Shown here: piece by piece, positions 33,373-41,723 of the stretch | Numbering within the stretch: the first letter of the stretch is position 1 | Layout of the letters: every line of letters begins with the position of its first letter | Source of the DNA: Aquincola tertiaricarbonis | GTDB taxonomy: Bacteria; Pseudomonadota; Gammaproteobacteria; Burkholderiales; Burkholderiaceae_C | Assembly: GCF_023573145.1 (NCBI RefSeq) | Contig: NZ_CP097636.1 | Span: forward strand, 2,046,001 to 2,110,000 | Direction: 5' to 3' | Length of the DNA: 64,000 bases | Notes under the pieces: model-generated | The model's input: only the letters and a program-made list of their open reading frames with translations | Databases searched by the model: none | Told to the model about the DNA's origin: nothing | Program-made: the position numbers and the translations under genes

Positions 33373-33798
33373 TCAGTTCACAGGATCAGCCAGGATCGCG
33401 CGCGACACGTCGGACTGCCTGATGCGCCAGCGCGCCAGCGCATGGTCGTACACCAGCCGCTCGTCCTGGCTCACCTGCCCGTCGGCGGTGATCACCGCCG
33501 CCGCCAGCCGGCACAGCAGCAGCCGGTCCTGCGTGTCGGTGACGGCGTCCAGCAGCGTGTTGAGGTAGCGCACATGGTCGACCGACAACCACGAGCGGTC
33601 GCACAGGTAGGCCCCCACCTCGGCCACGCAGTCGCAGGCGATGTCGATGAAGCGTTCGCGGCTGACGCCGACCCGGCCGAAAGCCCCGAGCGTGTCCAGC
33701 ACGTCCAGTTCCTTCACATCGATGCGGCCATTGGCGGCGACCATCATCGCCAGTGCGCGGGCCAGGGCTTCCTTGGGGGCGGGCAGGACATTCGGCAT
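33373..33798 (-). CDS. TerB-like cytoplasmic protein
   Basis: A 141-residue helical protein with the TerB-like repeat: ALARALAMMVAANGRIDVKE with LDVLDTLGAFG, then LLLCRLAAAVITADGQVSQD with ERLVYDHAL. The two Asp/Gly-containing loops (ANGRIDVKE, ADGQVSQDE) are the metal-binding-like turns typical of TerB and related DUF proteins. Function unclear; family members are linked to stress and tellurite resistance or to membrane complexes. ATG 33796-33798 with GGAGAC upstream. It stands alone, convergent with the GntR gene and 102 bp before the end of relA. Confidence 0.7.
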   Translation of the reverse strand: MPNVLPAPKEALARALAMMVAANGRIDVKELDVLDTLGAFGRVGVSRERFIDIACDCVAEVGAYLCDRSWLSVDHVRYLNTLLDAVTDTQDRLLLCRLAAAVITADGQVSQDERLVYDHALARWRIRQSDVSRAILADPVN

Positions 33799-33900
33799 CG
33801 TCGTCTCCAGGCAGGGTGGCAACAAGACCCTGGCATGGAGTGGCGGCCGGTCCGCAGGTTCCCTCCCGGTTAACCCTGTGGACAGGGTGCAGCCATCGGC

Positions 33901-36132
33901 CTACTTGCGCCTGGTATGCCGCACCCCCGCCACACGCGCCACCTGGCCCAGCACCGCGGCCAGGCGCGCGGCGTCGCTCACTTCCACGGTGAAGGTCATC
34001 CAGGCGGTGCCGCCGCGCACATGCTTGACCGACTGCGTGTGCACGCCGGTCACGTTCATCTTCTCCTTGGCAAACACTTCGGAGATGTCGCGCAGCAGCG
34101 CCGGCCGGTCGGCGGCTTCCACCACCACGTCCACCGGGTAGACGGCCGCTTCGCCACGGGCGCCCTCGCCCACGCCCCAGGTGACGGGGATCACCCGCTC
34201 GGGCTGCTGGGCGCGCATGTTGCGGAAGTTGGTGCAGTCCACCCGGTGCACGGCCACGCCCTTGCCGCGGGTGACGAAGCCGCCGATCACGTCGGGCGGC
34301 GCCGGCCGGCAGCAGCGCGCCAGGTTGGTCAGCAGCGAATCCACGCCCACCACCAGCACGCCCCCGCGCGGCGTGCTGCCGTCGCCCTTGGAGCGGCGCA
34401 GCGCCACGATCTCGTCGGGCGTGGGCGGGTCGGCCGCCGGGCGCAGCAGCTGCTCGATGTTGCGCAGCGAATACTCGTCCTTGCCCACCACCTCGAACAG
34501 CGCATCGGCGCTGCGAAAGCCCAGCCGCGAGGCCAGCTCTTCCAGCTTGATGGCGGTGCGGCCTTCGCGCTGCAGCAGTTTTTCCACCAGCTCGCGGCCC
34601 TTGGCGATGGTCTGCGACTGCGCCAGCGCGTTGAACCAGGCGCGCACCTTGGTCTTGGCGCGCGAGCTGGCCAGGTAGCCCAGCTCGGGGTTCAGCCAGT
34701 CGAGCGACGGCCCGCCTTCCTTGATGGCATTGATCTCCACCGTCTGGCCGTTGGCCAGCGGCGTGTTCAGCGGCACCATCACGCCATCGACCTTGGCGCC
34801 GCGGCAGCGGTGGCCCAGGTCGGTGTGCAGCGTGTAGGCGAAGTCCACCGGCGTGGCCCCGGCCGGCAGCTCGATCACCGCGGCTTGCGGCGTGAACACG
34901 TAGATGCGCTCGTCGCCCTGCCCCGCCGCATCGTTGGCGCCCTGGCCGGCGAAGTCGCGTTCCCAGGCCAGCAGCTGGCGCAGCACCGAACGGCGGGCCT
35001 CGGCCACGCGCTCGTCATCGGCACCGGCGGCCGACACGCCGGCATAGCCCTTGGTGCCCGCTTCCTTGTAGGCCCAGTGGGCGGCCACGCCGAACTCGGC
35101 GTACTCATGCATGGCACGGGTGCGGATCTGCACTTCCACGGTACGGCCGTCGTCGTCCAGCACCACGGTGTGCAGCGACTGGTAGCCGTTGGGCTTGGGC
35201 TTGGCGATGTAGTCGTCGTATTCGCCCTGCACCACCCGGTAGCGCTGCTGCACATGGGCCAGCGCGGCATAGCAGGCCGGGATGTCGGCCACGATGACGC
35301 GCATCGCCCGCACGTCGAACACACGCGCAAAGTCCAGGCCCTTGCCCTGCATCTTCTTCCAGATGCTGTAGAGGTGCTTGGGCCGGCCCTGCACCTCGGC
35401 CTTCAGGCCCGCGTCCTGCAGCTGCTGCGCCAGCTGCTGGCGGAAGGCCTCGACGCCCGCCTCACGCTCGATGCGCTTTTCATCGAGCAGCCGCGCCATG
35501 CGCTTGTATTCATCCGGCCGCAGGAAGCGGAACGAGAGGTCTTCCAGCTCCCACTTGATCTGCCAGATGCCCAGGCGGTTGGCCAGCGGCGCAAACACCT
35601 GCTGGGTTTCCAGCGCCAGGGCTTTGGGGCATGGCGTGCGCGAGGCGGCATACCAGCGCAGCGTCTGCAGCCGCGAGGCCAGGCGCAGCAGCACCACCCG
35701 CAGGTCGCGCGAGAAGGCCAGCAGCATCTTGCGCACGCGCTCGGTCTGCACCGCACGGTCGGCCACGGCCAGCCGCGCCTCGCGGGCGGCGCGCTGGATC
35801 TGCACCAGCTTGTTGGTGTGCACCACCAGCCCGGCATACGAAGCACCGAAGGCCTTGGCGATCACTTCCTCGGGCCGCTGCAGGAAGTCGGCCGAATACA
35901 CCAGGTAGGCCGCCGCCTGCATCGCCGGCGAGGCGCCGATGTCGTGCAGGATCGCGGCCACGCCATCGGCATGGCCCAGCGCGTCCTCGCCGGTGTCCAG
36001 CAGCTCGCCCTGCAGCAGCGGCTGCGCGAAGGCGCGGGCGCGGTGCCTGGCATCCAGTTCGTCGGAGACGTCGGCCAGCCGGACGATGGTGGCCGCGTCG
36101 TCGTTGGTGATCTCGGGGGCGTGGCTCTTCAC
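33901..36132 (-). CDS. relA: RelA-type (p)ppGpp synthetase, hydrolase site degenerate
   Basis: A 743-residue long RSH protein. The N-terminal HD-type region (HADGVAAILHDIGASPAMQA) lacks the hydrolase HDxxED motif; AAYLVYSADFLQ occupies its place, so it should not degrade ppGpp. The synthetase domain is intact (HLYSIWKKMQ, FDVRAMRVIVAD, YDDYIAKPKPNGYQSLHTVV). TGS follows (IYVFTPQAAVIELPAG, VDFAYTLHTDLGHRC), then the helical region, conserved-cysteine domain (LARCCRPAPPDVIGGF) and ACT (VVEAADRPALLRDISEVFAK). It makes (p)ppGpp on starved ribosomes. The start is a GTG overlapping the stop of the alpha/beta hydrolase gene by 4 bp. Confidence 0.95.
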   Translation of the reverse strand: MKSHAPEITNDDAATIVRLADVSDELDARHRARAFAQPLLQGELLDTGEDALGHADGVAAILHDIGASPAMQAAAYLVYSADFLQRPEEVIAKAFGASYAGLVVHTNKLVQIQRAAREARLAVADRAVQTERVRKMLLAFSRDLRVVLLRLASRLQTLRWYAASRTPCPKALALETQQVFAPLANRLGIWQIKWELEDLSFRFLRPDEYKRMARLLDEKRIEREAGVEAFRQQLAQQLQDAGLKAEVQGRPKHLYSIWKKMQGKGLDFARVFDVRAMRVIVADIPACYAALAHVQQRYRVVQGEYDDYIAKPKPNGYQSLHTVVLDDDGRTVEVQIRTRAMHEYAEFGVAAHWAYKEAGTKGYAGVSAAGADDERVAEARRSVLRQLLAWERDFAGQGANDAAGQGDERIYVFTPQAAVIELPAGATPVDFAYTLHTDLGHRCRGAKVDGVMVPLNTPLANGQTVEINAIKEGGPSLDWLNPELGYLASSRAKTKVRAWFNALAQSQTIAKGRELVEKLLQREGRTAIKLEELASRLGFRSADALFEVVGKDEYSLRNIEQLLRPAADPPTPDEIVALRRSKGDGSTPRGGVLVVGVDSLLTNLARCCRPAPPDVIGGFVTRGKGVAVHRVDCTNFRNMRAQQPERVIPVTWGVGEGARGEAAVYPVDVVVEAADRPALLRDISEVFAKEKMNVTGVHTQSVKHVRGGTAWMTFTVEVSDAARLAAVLGQVARVAGVRHTRRK

Positions 36133-36998
36133 GGGGACAAAAGGAAATCGCGCACGGCCTTCACTTGTTCGGGCTGCACCAAGGTGGGCGCATGGCCCAC
36201 GCCTTCAAATTCAACCAGCCGCGCACGCGGCCCGCGGCCGCTCATGGCCTGGGCGGTGGCGGCACTCAGCAGATCGCTTTGCACGCCCCGCAGCAGCAGC
36301 GTCGGGCAGGCGATGGCATCGTAGGCCGCCCACAGCATGGCCTCACCGGCGGCCGCGTTCTCGCGCGTGATGTGCTGGAAGGCCAGGCCGATAGCCGGGT
36401 CGTAGTGGGGCTTGAAGCCATCGCCATCGGGGCGCAGCTGCGGCCGCGTGAGGGCCAGCCACTGCTCGGCCGAATGCGGACCGAAACCCTGCGAGATGGC
36501 CCACAAGGCGTCGGCGGCTTCCTGTTCGGTGCGCCAGTGCACCGGCTTGCCCACGTAGGTGCCGATGCGGGCCAGGCCTTCATAGGCTATGGCCGGGCCG
36601 ATGTCGTTGAGCACCAGCCGCCGCACCGGCGCTCCGGGCAGCGAGCACAGCCCCATGCCGATCAGCCCGCCCATCGAGGTGCCCACCCAGTCCAGTTGCT
36701 CGGCGTCCAGCCGGGCCAGCAGCGTGACCATGCTGGCCACGTACGAAGGCACCGCATAACCGGTGGGGTCGGCCAGCCAGTCGGAGTGGCCGCGGCCCGG
36801 CACGTCGGGGCACACCACGCGGTACTCGCCCGCCATCGCACGGGCCAGCACGTCGAAGTCGCGGCCCTGCCGCGTGAGGCCGTGCACGCACACCAGCACC
36901 CGCGGATTGCGGGCGTCGCCCCACTCCCAGTACGCCATGCGATGCAGGCCGCGGCTGCCCAGGCATTGCACGTGTTTGAGAACGGGTTCGATGGTCAT
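36129..36998 (-). CDS. Alpha/beta hydrolase coupled to relA
   Basis: A 289-residue alpha/beta hydrolase: oxyanion region VCVHGLTRQGRDFDVLARAM, VVCPDVPGRGHSDWL, nucleophile elbow DWVGTSMGGLIGMGL, acid region PTLLLRGVQSDLLS and catalytic His in FEGVGHAPTL. Substrate unknown. Its stop overlaps the relA GTG (36129-36132), so relA is translated behind it. Divergent from bdhA across 58 bp, which raises the possibility of a role in polyhydroxybutyrate or short-chain ester turnover. A longer start (MHYQTQG, 37028) with GAGGGGG upstream is possible; I prefer 36998, where homology-like sequence begins. Confidence 0.85.
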   Translation of the reverse strand: MTIEPVLKHVQCLGSRGLHRMAYWEWGDARNPRVLVCVHGLTRQGRDFDVLARAMAGEYRVVCPDVPGRGHSDWLADPTGYAVPSYVASMVTLLARLDAEQLDWVGTSMGGLIGMGLCSLPGAPVRRLVLNDIGPAIAYEGLARIGTYVGKPVHWRTEQEAADALWAISQGFGPHSAEQWLALTRPQLRPDGDGFKPHYDPAIGLAFQHITRENAAAGEAMLWAAYDAIACPTLLLRGVQSDLLSAATAQAMSGRGPRARLVEFEGVGHAPTLVQPEQVKAVRDFLLSP

Positions 36999-37056
36999 GG
37001 AAGCGGCCCCCTGCGTTTGATAATGCATCGTAGCAACCCCCTCACGGAGATCTTGA

Positions 37057-37827
37057 ATGCTCAAAGGAAAGACCGCCCTCGTCACGGGCTCGACCAGCGG
37101 CATCGGCCTGGGCATCGCGATGCGCCTGGCGGCCCAGGGCGCCAACATCATGCTCAACGGCTTCGGCGACCATGCGGGCCCCAAGGCGCAGGTGGAAGCG
37201 CTGGGCGTGAAGGTGGGGTACCACGGTGCCGACATGAGCAAGCCGGCCGACATCGAGGCCATGGTGCGCGCGGCCGAGGCCGAGTTCGGCGCGGTCGACA
37301 TCCTGGTCAACAACGCCGGCATCCAGCATGTGGCGCTGGTGGAAGACTTTCCGCCCGAGAAGTGGGACGCCATCATCGCGATCAACCTCAGCTCGGCCTT
37401 CCACACCACGCGCCATGCGCTGCCGGGCATGAAGCAGCGCAACTGGGGCCGCATCATCAACGTGGCCAGCACGCATGGCCTGGTGGCCTCGGCGCAGAAG
37501 TCGGCCTACGTGGCCAGCAAACACGGCATCCTGGGCTTCACCAAGGCGCTGGCACTGGAAACCGCCACCACCGGCGTCACCGCCAATGCCATCTGCCCCG
37601 GCTGGGTGCTGACGCCGCTGGTGCAAAAGCAGATCGACGACCGTGCCTCGCGCGAAGGCATCTCGGTGGACGAGGCCAAGCGCGACCTGCTGGGCGAGAA
37701 GCAGCCTTCGCTGCAGTTCACCACGCCCGAGCAGCTGGGCGACCTGGCGGTCTTCATGTGCTCGGCCGCGGCCGACAACCTGCGCGGCGCCGCCATCAAC
37801 GTCGATGGCGGCTGGGTGGCGCAGTAA
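37057..37827 (+). CDS. bdhA: 3-hydroxybutyrate dehydrogenase
   Basis: A 256-residue SDR enzyme with the full 3-hydroxybutyrate dehydrogenase pattern: LKGKTALVTGSTSGIGLGIA at the NAD site, VDILVNNAGIQHVALVEDFP, INVASTHGLVASAQKSAYVA with Ser and YxxxK (YVASK), ANAICPGWVLTPLVQKQID and the GGWVAQ C-terminus. It interconverts D-3-hydroxybutyrate and acetoacetate with NAD+, in the polyhydroxybutyrate degradation pathway in the cytoplasm. It stands alone on the plus strand, divergent from the hydrolase-relA pair. ATG 37057 has GGAG about 8 bases upstream (CACGGAGATCTTGA). Confidence 0.95.
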   Translation: MLKGKTALVTGSTSGIGLGIAMRLAAQGANIMLNGFGDHAGPKAQVEALGVKVGYHGADMSKPADIEAMVRAAEAEFGAVDILVNNAGIQHVALVEDFPPEKWDAIIAINLSSAFHTTRHALPGMKQRNWGRIINVASTHGLVASAQKSAYVASKHGILGFTKALALETATTGVTANAICPGWVLTPLVQKQIDDRASREGISVDEAKRDLLGEKQPSLQFTTPEQLGDLAVFMCSAAADNLRGAAINVDGGWVAQ

Positions 37828-37842
37828 GTCCTCAGCCCGGCT

Positions 37843-38589
37843 TCACCGGTTCATCTGCACCGTGCCGCTGACGGTGGCGGTCACGGTGCCCTTGCCGGCT
37901 TCCACCGGCAGGGCCTCGTCCATCGGCGCGGCGGCGGCGCGCATGTAGGCTTTGGCGGCCATCGGCACCATGCCGGGCTCGTTGGTCTGCACGTTCACCT
38001 CGCGCACCGTGGCGCCCTGGTAGCCGAACTGCCTGGCAATCTCGGCGGCCTGGGCCTGGAAGCGCTGGATGGCCTGCGCCGTGACCTCCGCCTCCACCTT
38101 CTGCGAAGCCTCGCGCGACAGGCCGTAGGCCACGCGGCCAATGGCCATGCTCTGGATGCGGCCGGCCAGCTGCGAGATGGCCGCCATGTCACGACCCTGC
38201 ACCACCAACTCGGCCGTGCCCTGCCAGCCGTTGATGCCGCCCTTGGCCGCATAGCGCGGGTACAGCGAGAAGTTGCCGGTCTGCACTTCCACCTGCTGCG
38301 GCTTGGCCACCTTGCGCGCCTCGGCCAACGCGGCGTCCAGCGCCTGCTTGAGCTGCGATTGCACCGTGCCCGCATCGCTGCCGTCGCGGCTGGCAGTGAA
38401 GGTGATGGACAGCAGGTCCTTGGTCACTTCCACGCTGGCGCTCGCATTGAGGCTGAGCACGCCTTGCGGCGCCGGCACCACCGCGGACGCCACGGCTTGC
38501 GCATGCGCCTGCAGCGCACCGCCACCGAGGGCGGCCAGCAAGGCCAAACCGCGCACGGTGGCGCTGGAACGGGCGATCTTGAGTTTCAT
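37843..38589 (-). CDS. SIMPL-domain (DUF541) secreted protein
   Basis: A 248-residue protein with a signal peptide (RGLALLAALGGGALQAHA, cleavage before QAVASA) and a SIMPL domain: LSLNASASVEVTKDLLSITF, EARKVAKPQQVEVQTGNFSL, GINGWQGTAELVVQGRDMAA and RQFGYQGATVREVNVQTNEP. Members are periplasmic or outer-membrane-associated oligomers of uncertain function, sometimes tied to oxidative stress. Convergent with bdhA (15-bp gap) and divergent from ompR across 243 bp. Confidence 0.9.
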   Translation of the reverse strand: MKLKIARSSATVRGLALLAALGGGALQAHAQAVASAVVPAPQGVLSLNASASVEVTKDLLSITFTASRDGSDAGTVQSQLKQALDAALAEARKVAKPQQVEVQTGNFSLYPRYAAKGGINGWQGTAELVVQGRDMAAISQLAGRIQSMAIGRVAYGLSREASQKVEAEVTAQAIQRFQAQAAEIARQFGYQGATVREVNVQTNEPGMVPMAAKAYMRAAAAPMDEALPVEAGKGTVTATVSGTVQMNR

Positions 38590-38736
38590 GAAGCTCCTTG
38601 GGCAAATGAAGGTGACGCCGTGCAGCCATCAGCGTGCCAGCGACCCACCCCCGCGTGAGTGGCGGCCTGCACGACGGGCATGGCCCCTGCCAACAACTGG
38701 CGACGGCGACGCGGGGTTGACCTTCAGCAAACTCAT

Positions 38737-38760
38737 TGGTTACCGAAAGACTTGTAACCA
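38737..38760. promoter_or_regulatory. Candidate OmpR-type binding site (TGGTTAC-N10-GTAACCA)
   Basis: A perfect 7-bp inverted repeat with 10-bp spacing, about 75 bp before the ompR start. A further half-site, TGTTACAAG (38810-38818), is complementary to CTTGTAAC in the right arm. OmpR-type regulators recognise TGTAAC/GTTACA-like half-sites, so autoregulation is plausible. Confidence 0.5.
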
Positions 38761-38832
38761 CGGGTCAGAACGAGGGTAAACCCTTAGTCTTTCCTGCGCA
38801 CAATGCGCCTGTTACAAGTTTGGAGTCCATTT

Positions 38833-39567
38833 ATGAACGCACCCGCAAACACACGGCCGGATCGCATCGTCGTGGTCGATGATGACGCCCGCATTCGTGA
38901 TTTGCTGCGGCGCTACCTCACGCAGGAAGGTTTCGAGGTGCTGCTGGCAGAAGATGCCAAGGCGCTGAACCGCGTGATCACCCGCGAGACGATCGACCTC
39001 ATCGTGCTCGACCTGATGCTGCCCGGCGAAGACGGCCTGTCGATCTGCCGCCGGCTGCGCGCCGCCAACGACGTGACGCCCATCATCATGCTCACCGCCA
39101 AGGTGGAAGACGTGGACCGCATCGTCGGCCTGGAAGTGGGCGCCGACGACTACCTGCCCAAGCCCTTCAACCCGCGTGAGCTGCTGGCCCGCATCCACGC
39201 GGTGCTGCGTCGCCGCCCGGCGATGGAAGCACCGGGCGCACCGGCCAAGGAGGCGCAGACCGTCACCTTCGGCCCCTTCGAGTTCGACCTCTCGCTGCGC
39301 CGCCTGACCAAGGACGGCGAGCAGATCGCGCTGACCACCGGCGAGTTCTCGATGCTCAAGGCCCTGGTACGCCATCCGCGCCAGCCGCTGAGCCGCGACA
39401 AGCTGGCCCAGCTGGCCCGCGGCCGCGAGTTCGAGCCCTTCGACCGCAGCCTGGACGTGCAGATCAGCCGCCTGCGCAAGATGATCGAACCCGATCCGGC
39501 GCAGCCGCGCTACATCCAGACCGTCTGGGGCGTGGGCTACGTGTTCGTGCCGGACGGTGCAGCTTGA
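38833..39567 (+). CDS. ompR: OmpR-family response regulator
   Basis: A 244-residue protein. Receiver: IVVVDDDARIRDLLRRYLTQ, D60 in LIVLDLMLPGEDGLSICRRL, LTAK, then YLPKPFNPRELLARI. C-terminal winged helix: FGPFEFDLSLRRLTKDGEQI, GEFSMLKALVRHPRQPLSRD, DRSLDVQISRLRKMIEPDPA, IQTVWGVGYVFVPDG. The receiver sequence is very close to enterobacterial OmpR, so osmotic or envelope control of porins is likely. ATG 38833 is preferred to 38803 because it lines up with OmpR and follows TGGAGTCC. The sensor kinase gene follows 27 bp downstream. Confidence 0.94.
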   Translation: MNAPANTRPDRIVVVDDDARIRDLLRRYLTQEGFEVLLAEDAKALNRVITRETIDLIVLDLMLPGEDGLSICRRLRAANDVTPIIMLTAKVEDVDRIVGLEVGADDYLPKPFNPRELLARIHAVLRRRPAMEAPGAPAKEAQTVTFGPFEFDLSLRRLTKDGEQIALTTGEFSMLKALVRHPRQPLSRDKLAQLARGREFEPFDRSLDVQISRLRKMIEPDPAQPRYIQTVWGVGYVFVPDGAA

Positions 39568-39594
39568 TGTGGAACCCCGGCATCCTCACGGCCG

Positions 39595-40920
39595 ATGAGT
39601 AGCCGTCATGTCGCCCTCAGCCTCTTCTGGCGCACCTTCGTCCTGTTGGCCCTGCTGCTGACCGGCGGCATCTTCGCGTGGGTCCAGACGCTGCGCGCGC
39701 TCGAGTTCGAGCCACGTGCGGTGCAGGCGGCGCAGCAGATCGCCGCGCTGGTGAACCTGAGCCGGGCCGCGCTGCGCTACTCCGACAGCATCAGCCGCAC
39801 CTCCATCGTCAAGACCATGGACGACCAGGACGCGCTGCGGGTGCTGCCGCGCGAGCCGGGCGACCGCTGGGAGCCTTTCGAGGTCGACCGCTTCACCCGC
39901 CGCGTGGGCCAGGAACTGCACAGCCGCCTGGGCGCTGAAACGCTGGTGGCCCGCTCGGTCAATGGCCGCGAAGGGCTCTGGGTGGGCTTCACCATCGAGA
40001 ACGACCTCTACTGGCTGCAGGCCGAGCCCACGCGCGTGGTGCCGCTGACACCGGGCACCTGGTTCGTCTGGGTGGGCATTGCGCTGCTGGCCACGCTGGT
40101 GGGGTCGGTGGCCATCGCCCGGCGCATCAACCAGCCACTGCGTGAGCTGTCGTTCGCGGCCAGCCGCATCCGCGATGGCGAGTTCGATTCGCGGCTGGAC
40201 GAAAACACGCTGACCAGCGAGATCCGCGAGGTGAACATGGGCTTCAACCGCATGGCGCGCGAGCTGGCCAAGGTGGAAGAAGACCGGGCCATCATGCTGG
40301 CCGGCATCAGCCACGACCTGCGCACGCCGCTGGCGCGGCTGCGGCTGGAAGCGGAGATGAGCGTCAACGACGAAGAAGCCCGTCGCAACATGGCGATGGA
40401 CATCGACCAGCTCGACAACATCATCGACAAGTTCCTGGACTACGCGCGACCCGGCGAGACGCGCCTGGTGCCGGTGCACCTGTCGATGCTGATCGACCGC
40501 GAGTCGGCCGGCTTCCGCGACCCGGCGCTGCAGATCACCTCGCGCGTGGCCATCGACATCAAGGTGATGGCCGACGAGACCGAGCTGGGCCGCGTGTTCC
40601 AGAACCTGTTCGAGAACGCCCGCCGCTATGGCCAGACGCCCGGCACCGGCGTGACGCGGATCGACGTCAGCTACTCGCGCGCCGGCCCCTGGGTGACGGT
40701 GAGCGTGCGCGACCATGGCCGCGGCGTGGCACCCGAGAAGCTGGCCGAGCTGACCACGCCCTTCTACCGCGGCGACACCGCCCGCACCGCCGCCACCGGC
40801 GCCGGCCTGGGCCTGGCCATCGTGGACAAGTCGCTGCAGCGCATGGGCGGCAGCCTGGAGCTGGCCAACGCGGCCGACGGCGGCCTGGTGGCGCATGTGC
40901 GCCTCAAGCGCGCACCGTAG
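39595..40920 (+). CDS. envZ: EnvZ-type sensor histidine kinase
   Basis: A 441-residue membrane kinase: helix 1 (LFWRTFVLLALLLTGGIFAW), a periplasmic loop of about 125 residues, helix 2 (FVWVGIALLATLVGSVAIA), HAMP (RRINQPLRELSFAASRIRDG), H box MLAGISHDLRTPLARLRLE (H240), N box VFQNLFENARRYG, G1 DHGRGVAPEKL and G2 GAGLGLAIVDKSLQRMGGSL. It is the partner of the adjacent ompR. Codirectional, 27-bp gap. ATG 39595 gives the usual short cytoplasmic N-terminus. The stop is followed immediately by the triple structured repeat. Confidence 0.94.
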   Translation: MSSRHVALSLFWRTFVLLALLLTGGIFAWVQTLRALEFEPRAVQAAQQIAALVNLSRAALRYSDSISRTSIVKTMDDQDALRVLPREPGDRWEPFEVDRFTRRVGQELHSRLGAETLVARSVNGREGLWVGFTIENDLYWLQAEPTRVVPLTPGTWFVWVGIALLATLVGSVAIARRINQPLRELSFAASRIRDGEFDSRLDENTLTSEIREVNMGFNRMARELAKVEEDRAIMLAGISHDLRTPLARLRLEAEMSVNDEEARRNMAMDIDQLDNIIDKFLDYARPGETRLVPVHLSMLIDRESAGFRDPALQITSRVAIDIKVMADETELGRVFQNLFENARRYGQTPGTGVTRIDVSYSRAGPWVTVSVRDHGRGVAPEKLAELTTPFYRGDTARTAATGAGLGLAIVDKSLQRMGGSLELANAADGGLVAHVRLKRAP

Positions 40921-40922
40921 AT

Positions 40923-41190
40923 GGAGCACCCGGTCCCGCGGGTACGCGGGCCCACCCGCCGAGCGGGTTGCCGCGGCCGCTTGGGAGCGGCCCGGCGCTG
41001 GCCGCGCTTGAATGGGGCACCCGGTCCCGCGGGTACGCGGGCCCACCCGCCGAGCGGGTTGCCGCGGCCGCCTTCGGAGCGGCCGGGCGGCGGCCGCGGT
41101 GCGATAGAGCACCCGGTCCCATGAGTACATGGGCCCACCCGCCGAGCGGGTTGCCGCAGCCGCTTGGGAGCGGCCCGGCGCCGGCCGCGG
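40923..41190. repeat. Three tandem ~91-bp structured repeats between envZ and ispF
   Basis: Units start with GCACCCGGTCCC at 40926, 41017 and 41109 (periods 91 and 92). Each holds three hairpins. One is GGTCCCGCG and CGCGGGCCC around GGTA, which in unit 3 becomes GGTCCCATG and CATGGGCCC. The second is ACCCGC-CGA-GCGGGT, unchanged in all units. The third is GGCCGC and GCGGCC around a short variable loop. The paired changes in unit 3 keep the stem, so structure is conserved. It fills the whole gap between convergent genes, so a terminator or 3'-end role is likely. Confidence 0.85.
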
Positions 41191-41688
41191 TTAGCGGCCC
41201 GCCAGCAGCACCACCGCCCGCGCCTCGATGGCGCGGCCCTCGCCCACCGGGCCCATCTTCTCGGCCGTCTTGGCCTTGACGTTGACCCGCTCCACCGGAA
41301 TGCCCAGCGAGGCGGCCACGCGCTCGCGCATCCCCGGGATGTGCGGCGCCATCTTCGGGGCCTGGGCCACGATGGTGGCGTCCACGTTCACCGGCTCCCA
41401 GCCGGCGGCACGCACGCGGCGCACCGCTTCCACCAGCAGCGCCACCGAATCGGCACCCTTGAAGGCCGGGTCGGTGTCCGGAAAGTGGCGGCCGATGTCA
41501 CCCAGCGCGGCGGCGCCGAACAGCGCGTCGGTGATGGCATGCAGCAGCGCGTCCGCATCGGAATGGCCCAGCAGGCCATGGCTGTGCGGGATGGTCACAC
41601 CGCCCAGGATCAGCGGCCGGCCGGTGACCAGTTGGTGGGTGTCCCAGCCTTCGCCGATGCGCAAGGCGGGGATCGTGGGAGTCGTCAT
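41191..41688 (-). CDS. ispF: 2-C-methyl-D-erythritol 2,4-cyclodiphosphate synthase
   Basis: A 165-residue protein of IspF length. Motifs are [20 protein letters not shown] (the D-x-H metal ligands), [20 protein letters not shown] (metal His), [35 protein letters not shown] and the C-terminal [19 protein letters not shown]. It makes the cyclic diphosphate in the MEP isoprenoid pathway. ATG 41686-41688, 35 bp downstream of the map stop, in the order ispD-map-ispF. Its 3' end abuts the triple repeat. Confidence 0.97.
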   Translation of the reverse strand: MTTPTIPALRIGEGWDTHQLVTGRPLILGGVTIPHSHGLLGHSDADALLHAITDALFGAAALGDIGRHFPDTDPAFKGADSVALLVEAVRRVRAAGWEPVNVDATIVAQAPKMAPHIPGMRERVAASLGIPVERVNVKAKTAEKMGPVGEGRAIEARAVVLLAGR

Positions 41689-41723
41689 GGTCAGGTGTCC
41701 TGTGGGCAAGGGGTCATCGAGGC

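Noticed and set aside
39586..41130. Minus-strand ORF with repeated peptide (ARRVGPRTRGTG) over envZ and the repeat array
   Set aside because: The peptide repetition comes from the DNA repeat, not from a repeat protein; the rest is antisense to envZ.
40923..41190. Possible CRISPR array
   Set aside because: Only three units of about 91 bp in direct contact, with no unique spacers and no cas genes nearby.
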